DNA of 64,000 nt, from positions 1 through 64,000 of the forward strand of contig JAGQDJ010000200.1 of assembly GCA_022885665.1 (NCBI GenBank), given 5' to 3'. Origin of the DNA: Triops longicaudatus. Taxonomy: Eukaryota; Arthropoda; Branchiopoda; Notostraca; Triopsidae. Below the pieces are notes generated by a model. It did no database searches. It had not been told where the DNA came from and was given only the letters and a program-made list of their open reading frames with translations. The position numbers and the translations under genes are program-made. Each line of letters begins with the position of its first letter. The first letter of the stretch is position 1. Positions 58,645 through 64,000 of the stretch are shown piece by piece.

Positions 58645-61600
58645 AACTTCTGTTCAATTTAGTGTGTTAACAATATTCATTTCGCACCGTCAGTCAACAA
58701 CGTAACGTCACTTGAATCGAATCGGAGTTTAGCTTAACTTTAAAGTCTATTTCCTAGATGGCGTCATTTGAAGTAAATACGCCAAAAATAATTTCCAGTT
58801 GCTCCAACTAAACTTCATTACTTTATTTAAGATTTCAAGATTTGTGGAAAAATTCCGAAGAAAAATTTAAATTCTGTTTGACAAAGTAACACAATACAGT
58901 GCTTTTCAGCCCATCCCACGCTGAAATGCAATCCCACGCTGATATTGCTTTGCAGACATTTTAATACGATTTATTAGCACATGACTTGAATTTGTTAGCT
59001 GTATCCACGAAACTTTTTATTAGTGTCTTTTGTGAAAGGTTGTGCCACTTCGGTCACATGCATCTAAAACCGTCCGTGTGTTCGAATACAAATCTCAGTC
59101 TACCAGGCTAAAAATTAGTGGCTGGGCGTGTCAGCGCGATATTCCGTTCGGTAAACATATTGGCATTCTCAACTTTGCCAGCCACGCCAATGTTTTCTGT
59201 TGCCGACACTTCTGATACACTTATTAGTTATAGTCTTGCATTATTCCTTTATTCGGTTTTCTTTTGCTGCCCACCCCTCCTTTAAAGGGTGGCATGCGCG
59301 TGGTCCCACGAACTGAATCAATGTTATCTGTCATAGACGTCTCGTTGCCTATCCAGCCTCTTAGCCTCAAATCCTCGCTGAGAGGCTGGGATAATTCGGG
59401 GGTGTCAGGACCGAAAAACGGTGGCAAAAGCTATCTAATAACTCTGTCCTCGTCGACTGTTCCTACTAGGGTGCATACCCCCTTTTTTACACTCCCTATT
59501 ACTACCTCCATGTTTGGGTGATACGTCCCTTTAATATCTCTTCTTGGGAGTATAACTAACACTGTATATATCCTCTCTTTTCTCCTACATTGCTTCGACT
59601 GCGGCCCCCTGTAACGAAAAACAGCCCCAGATGTGAAGAACGCCATCAAATGGTCCGAACATCTCAATCGCATCTTTGCTTCCAATTACGAACTGGATCC
59701 GTCTTTATCGTGGCAATACTTTGGTAGCGCCCATGGCTTTATGCGCCAATATCCTGGTAAGAGAAAAAAGACAGACAGACAAAGTTTTCTTTGGCTGTAT
59801 GGTCTTATCGTCTTTTTGTGCTCCTTAAGGAAGTCGAGAGCGAATCGCTTAATAGGATTCGCTGGGTTGTCAGTGGATAGAAGATTGTAATACTTTCGCT
59901 TTTTCTTTGATTCCCGCATGACATTAGCTACCAAATGGCCAGTAGATGATAACGAGACGGATCTGTTCGATTGCCGGGTCAGACCGTGGTATATCCAAGC
60001 TGCCGCCAGTCCCAAAGATATGGTGATTTTGGTAGATACGTCAGGATCCATGACGGGAGTCCGGCGGGAAATTGCCAAACACGTCGTCCTTACACTTCTA
60101 GATACCTTGTCCGATAATGACTTCGTCAACATTTATACCTTCAATGGAACGCTCAGACCCATTGAACCATGCTTCGAGGATAAGCTTGTTCAAGTAATTA
60201 CCGCAATTTTTTTAATACCTTCAATAACGCCAGGCTCCCTTTAGGCACTACAGAACACTTTACGTGTTTCACATGCTTATGTGAAAAGCTTACGGTTTAT
60301 TTGTAGAAAGAAATGGCGTGATAGTGAAATGGAAAAAAAGTTTAATTCTAAAACGAAAATTTCCTATTTCTTGTCGAAATAAGCACATTTTACAGACAGG
60401 TATAGCAGAGTGAATTATAATGTTCAAGGCAGCCTACTTTGAAAACGGCAAAGGAAAAGATTTTCAACTAACTATTTTTTATATATATTTTCGCTACGTT
60501 TTACGACAAGTCGACCATTTTATTCTAAGCACAGTCGCGTATTTGACAAAAAGAAATCTAGATTTAAAAATCTCAAGACCCAAGTCCTGTTTATTCGTTC
60601 GGTTAATACAAAATTATTTACCAAATTTTCTTATGCCGCCATCCTTGCAAATTGAAAATCGCCGTCTTGAATTTTGACGACGTCGAAACCCAACTTGGCG
60701 GAAGAAACGTTCTACCGTTGAACGTTTCTAAGATTACCACTGCTTTACCAAGCGGCAGAAATATCAGAGGATATAGGGTTGTATTGACGAAAAGGCTTTC
60801 GTGACGTCATCGAACTTCACATTGGCAATTTTTCATTTGCAAAGTTGTCGACATATTGATTCTATGCGTCGTTTACGATGTCGTGTTAGATTTCGGTATT
60901 TTTTTTAGACGACCAAACGTAGATTTCAGTAGTTTTTTTTATACTTTTAATTTTTAAATTCGATTTTTTGCCGCCATCTTTGTAACATCAAACAACCCTA
61001 GCGGTTAGTTTGAGAACCCAATCAAAAACTGTCCGAACTGTCCCGTGCCTTTTTTACGCAGAAAAACCTACAATGAAGCATAATTGTATTGTCCTTTATT
61101 ATTCCAAAAATACGTTTTGGCTCAGAAAAACTGATACTCTCAATTTTTATAAGTATAGGCCAACATGGAAAATGTCCGACGCCTCAAAGGTGGCTTGGAC
61201 ACTTTGGACACCACCGGCATTGCCAATTTCACTTCGGCGTTGTCCACTGCTTTCGAAATTCTTCACAAGGTAAATCATTCACATAATTAGTAAACCGACC
61301 TTTTCGATCTAAGCGGGACAGTTTTCAATAATTTTAAACGTAATGATTTTTATTTGTCAAAATAGAATAAGTTACGAAATTTTAAAACTGCTAATTTCAG
61401 TTAATTATGAGTGCGAAAAAATTGAAGAGAGTTTCCCCGCTCGTGATGCTTGACTTCTTTGTAAAGCATTCTAATCGATTTACCGCCAACTTTGCAGTAC
61501 AACAGGTCGCATCAAGGGAGCCAGTGTAATCAGGCCATCATGGTAGTGACGGATGGTGCCCCTAGTGGCTACAAGGAGGTGTTCGAACGTTATAATTGGC

Positions 61601-64000
61601 CTCATAAACCTGTCCGCGTGTTTACCTATTTAATTGGTCGTGAAGTTACCGACACAGATGCCACGAAATGGATGGCGTGTGCCAACAAAGGTGTTTAAGA
61701 CCGTTTTTTTCTAACAAAGCAAAATTTCCTTTACAAACACAATTGTCTTCTCCCCCTTTACGAGTTTCACCTTCCATTTTCTCTCCTGTTGCCATTTTAG
61801 GCTACTTTGTCCACGTGACCACACCAGCTGAAGTCCGCGAGCAAGTTCTCAAATACATCCCGGTCTTAGCTCGCCCAATGGTCATGTACCAGAAGGAACA
61901 TCCCCTAATCTGGACCCCGGTCTACGCGGATATTGCCGTAAGCCTTGTTACTAACATTCCATTGACGGCGTGCACGGTTTATTTGGCTTTTTTTGAGGCG
62001 TTTCTTATTTATTTCCGAAATCGGTTTTCCTTCAGTGTGATAACTACCTTCCATTATTGCATTAAAAATCTGGTGTTTGGTGGTTGTTGCATTGACCCTG
62101 TTTGTGGTGTGCTGGGTAACCTTTTTTAGGACCCTAAAGTTAGCGATTGGATGTGGGAAGTTCGCGAACGGTCTCGACAACGCAACCGCACGGAGCGTTA
62201 CAAGCAATTGGCGCGCTTCTTCCAAGAGATCGATCCTAGGAACACTACCACCCCTTATCAGATGGAGGAGGTACAGAATTTTCTAGCTTACGGCAAATGG
62301 AACTTGGACGAGATGGAAATGAGAGCCTTGCAAATGGACCGTCCTAAAGACGTCCCTGTTAGTATTCAACACATTTTTCAGTTTTGGTGGCCCGCTCTTG
62401 TCTCGTCTCTCTTTCTCTCTTGACGTGCTTGCGCGCGCACCTACACATACACGTCCGCACACACTAGCTTGGCTTTTTTTTTTTTTTCAAATGTCAACTT
62501 ACAATCAATTCTCTAGCTGTTTCTTCCGCATGTCAGACATGTCAGACTTTCTAAGTGTTTCCTATCGAGATTTATGTTCAGAATGCGCTTGAAAAACACA
62601 CTTGGCTTTCCAGACCAATCCTAGTTCTACTGAAACACTCTTTTGAAACATAAATTGTGATCAACGGAAAATAATAAACAGAACAGAACAGTGGAAAAGA
62701 TATTGAAGACTAACTTTTCAATAGATTTATTTACAAAAACTCACTTTAAATCCATTTTAATCTTAAAACAAGCAAGTATAGCTTCGTAAACATAGTAACA
62801 ATTAGACTGTTCTAATTTAAAAGTAACTCATGCACAGTAGTCAGGTGACGTTTAAGCGTTGTTTTGCGAATAAACGGGAAGATTCGATTCATGGTGGGAG
62901 CGAGTTGCTAAACACGCTTGTAAAGTAACGTCAATTAAATGCTCGCTAGGTGTCCATAGCTGTCTCAGCATTTCGCAGAGTGCCGCTGTAGTGTGAACGA
63001 TGTCAAAATCGCGGGTGATTTCAAGGGTAACTGAGAATTTATCCTAGGTATACAGTAGAAAAGTAAAACAATTTTGTTTAAAACACTTTACCCATGAACT
63101 AACGTGCGAGTATGGAATCACGGAAATAAAATATAATACGGAAATATGGAAACTAAATTAAGCCTGGGAAGTCCAGGGCAATCTACCGTCTGATTAAGAG
63201 ATTGAGGTTAGTTTGAAGGCATCTCGAAGCATGCGTCCAGGGCAGGGAACTATTCATTTTATGTTCAATGTTTAACCGGCATTTGTCTTGCATGTTACCC
63301 TAGTTGTCGCTATTAAGGATCAATCGTGACTTGCACGAATCTAACCGTCGGCGTGCACGCAATACGAAAGGTGAACCGCATGCTCAAGCTTTGATCACGT
63401 TACCTCGACTGAGGCTTTTTCTCAAACAGATCCAGGTTTGTTGTGCAGCCTGCTTGGCTTTACATTCATTGTTACTTCTCGTTATCGCTTCTTTATTGTT
63501 AAATGTGAAAAAAGCTTCAAACAAGCTTTCGGTGATTCATAATTTTTGTTAGGCCCGGATGTCTCAGACTGCGACGAAATACCGATTGATTACATCCGTT
63601 GCTACACCAGTGTTCGATCGCAAGAATTATACGGTAATTTTTTTTTATTTTATTATTTTTCTTTCGTAAATCTCCTTTTTCATGGGAAAGAAATATTTAT
63701 TAGTAATTAGCAGAATTTTGCGGAGTATTTGTGGTGCAAATTAAGTGCTAAATTTGTGTTACGATCTGAAGCAAGAAAATATGACAGCATCTATGTTAAC
63801 AAAATCTTGGAAGGCTAAAGCACTTTCCAACGGATCAATGAGTTCCCCTTTTGTCTGCAGAACATCACAGAGCGAACGCTGATCAATGATGCCGTCTGGG
63901 TGGAAAGAATTCGCACGGTAAAAAAGACCTGAGAGTAGTGAAAGAGAGAAAAAATTATGGAAGAAAATACGTCTTGCTCCCCAAAACTAGTCATCTTAGA
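52244..64000 (+). CDS. CACNA2D3: Voltage-gated calcium channel alpha2/delta subunit (CACNA2D3-like), 5' part
   Basis: Thirteen exons join in phase to the first 621 aa: 52244-52344, 52593-52674, 56655-56762, 57449-57689, 59631-59756, 59928-60193, 61159-61269, 61498-61690, 61801-61937, 62130-62357, 63304-63435, 63553-63633, 63861-63917. The rest lies beyond the window. A signal peptide (1-21), the VWA_N region (about 90-235, with YYNAKRLN, VPTNVYDG and LSWQYFGSAHG) and the VWA domain (from about 250) are clear. The metal site Asp256-Thr-Ser258-Gly-Ser260 is intact, followed by RVFTYLIGRE and KWMACANKGYF. Similarity is strongest to vertebrate alpha2delta-3 and alpha2delta-4. The protein is extracellular and GPI-anchored in the family, carrying CaV channels to the surface and synapse. 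After WTPVYADIA an Arg-rich stretch of about 130 residues, with no vertebrate counterpart I know, comes before SVATPVFDRKN. The symbol is by family resemblance, not proven orthology. Confidence 0.95.
52675..56654. other. Intron 2 of the alpha2/delta gene
   Basis: A 4-kb intron with no supported exon or nested gene. It contains one MITE-like copy at 54755-54914 and short A/T-rich runs. Long first or second introns often carry enhancers in this gene family's neuronal relatives, but nothing specific is visible. Confidence 0.5.
54755..54914. mobile_element. MITE-like element with AGAATCTC.../TTATAACGAA termini (copy C)
   Basis: The left end reads CAATAGAATCTCCTTATAAA. The right end, on the minus strand, reads CAGTCAAATTTCGTTATAGC. 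The two are imperfect inverted repeats, about 160 bp apart. The interior has ATATCCGTTGTAT and similar motifs shared with the array at 8.6-9.5 kb. TA precedes the left end only, so the target duplication expected for a Tc1/pogo-type insertion is not intact. No ORF. Confidence 0.65.
58616..58643. repeat. Poly(A) tract
   Basis: A run of about 28 A on the plus strand in intron 4 of the alpha2/delta gene (57690-59630). The rest of this intron shows no exon. Confidence 0.85.

Overview
This is a nuclear genomic window from a multicellular animal. Genes are split by GT-AG introns of about 55 bp to 4 kb, two eukaryotic tRNA genes are present, and every recognised protein is a metazoan family. An aminergic receptor of the alpha-1-adrenergic/octopamine type, a compact STIL/Ana2 protein and a PAPLA1-type phospholipase point to a protostome invertebrate, most likely an arthropod. 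The species cannot be named from the sequence. Exon models were built by hand from ORFs, splice sites and phase, and every full-length model closes in phase.

Layout. 1-1.2 kb: AT repeats and the orphan last exon of a small Cys-rich protein (+). 1.2-8.1 kb: a three-exon aminergic GPCR (-) with a foldback element in intron 2. 8.1-13.6 kb: no confident gene; an array of TTCGTTATA palindromes and a 156-bp hAT-type MITE with a perfect 8-bp target duplication. 13.6-22.6 kb: a 13-exon phospholipase A1 of the DDHD2/PAPLA1 family (+); its first intron holds a complete antisense gene for a 328-aa single-pass membrane protein. 22.9 kb: tRNA-Asp. 23.3-25.4 kb: HSDL2 (+). 26.2-30.5 kb: the transcription factor NRF1 (-), tail to tail with HSDL2. 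32.1-32.9 kb: an array of a second motif (TCTCTTAYATCCGGGT-like).

33.8-36.3 kb: STIL/Ana2 centriole duplication factor (+), tail to tail with ISCA1 (-, 36.4-37.0 kb), their poly(A) signals crossing. 37.0-41.8 kb: only weak gene candidates. 41.8-50.0 kb: WIF1/Shifted (+), with the complete two-exon COQ7 gene antisense in intron 5. 50.8 kb: tRNA-Ser. 52.2 kb to the right edge: the 5' part of a voltage-gated calcium channel alpha2/delta subunit (+), cut off by the window end.

The genes are mostly unrelated neighbours, as expected in an animal genome. A loose theme is mitochondria and organelle metabolism: NRF1 (a regulator of nuclear-encoded mitochondrial genes), ISCA1 (Fe-S assembly), COQ7 (ubiquinone synthesis), HSDL2 (peroxisome/mitochondrion). 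The receptor and the alpha2/delta subunit are neuronal signalling genes, and WIF1 is an extracellular Wnt/Hedgehog modulator. No CRISPR, operon, virus or clear horizontally acquired gene was seen. The most unusual material is the two degenerate motif arrays, the foldback element, the two antisense nested genes, and an Arg-rich stretch in the alpha2/delta subunit encoded by exons whose lengths are multiples of three.
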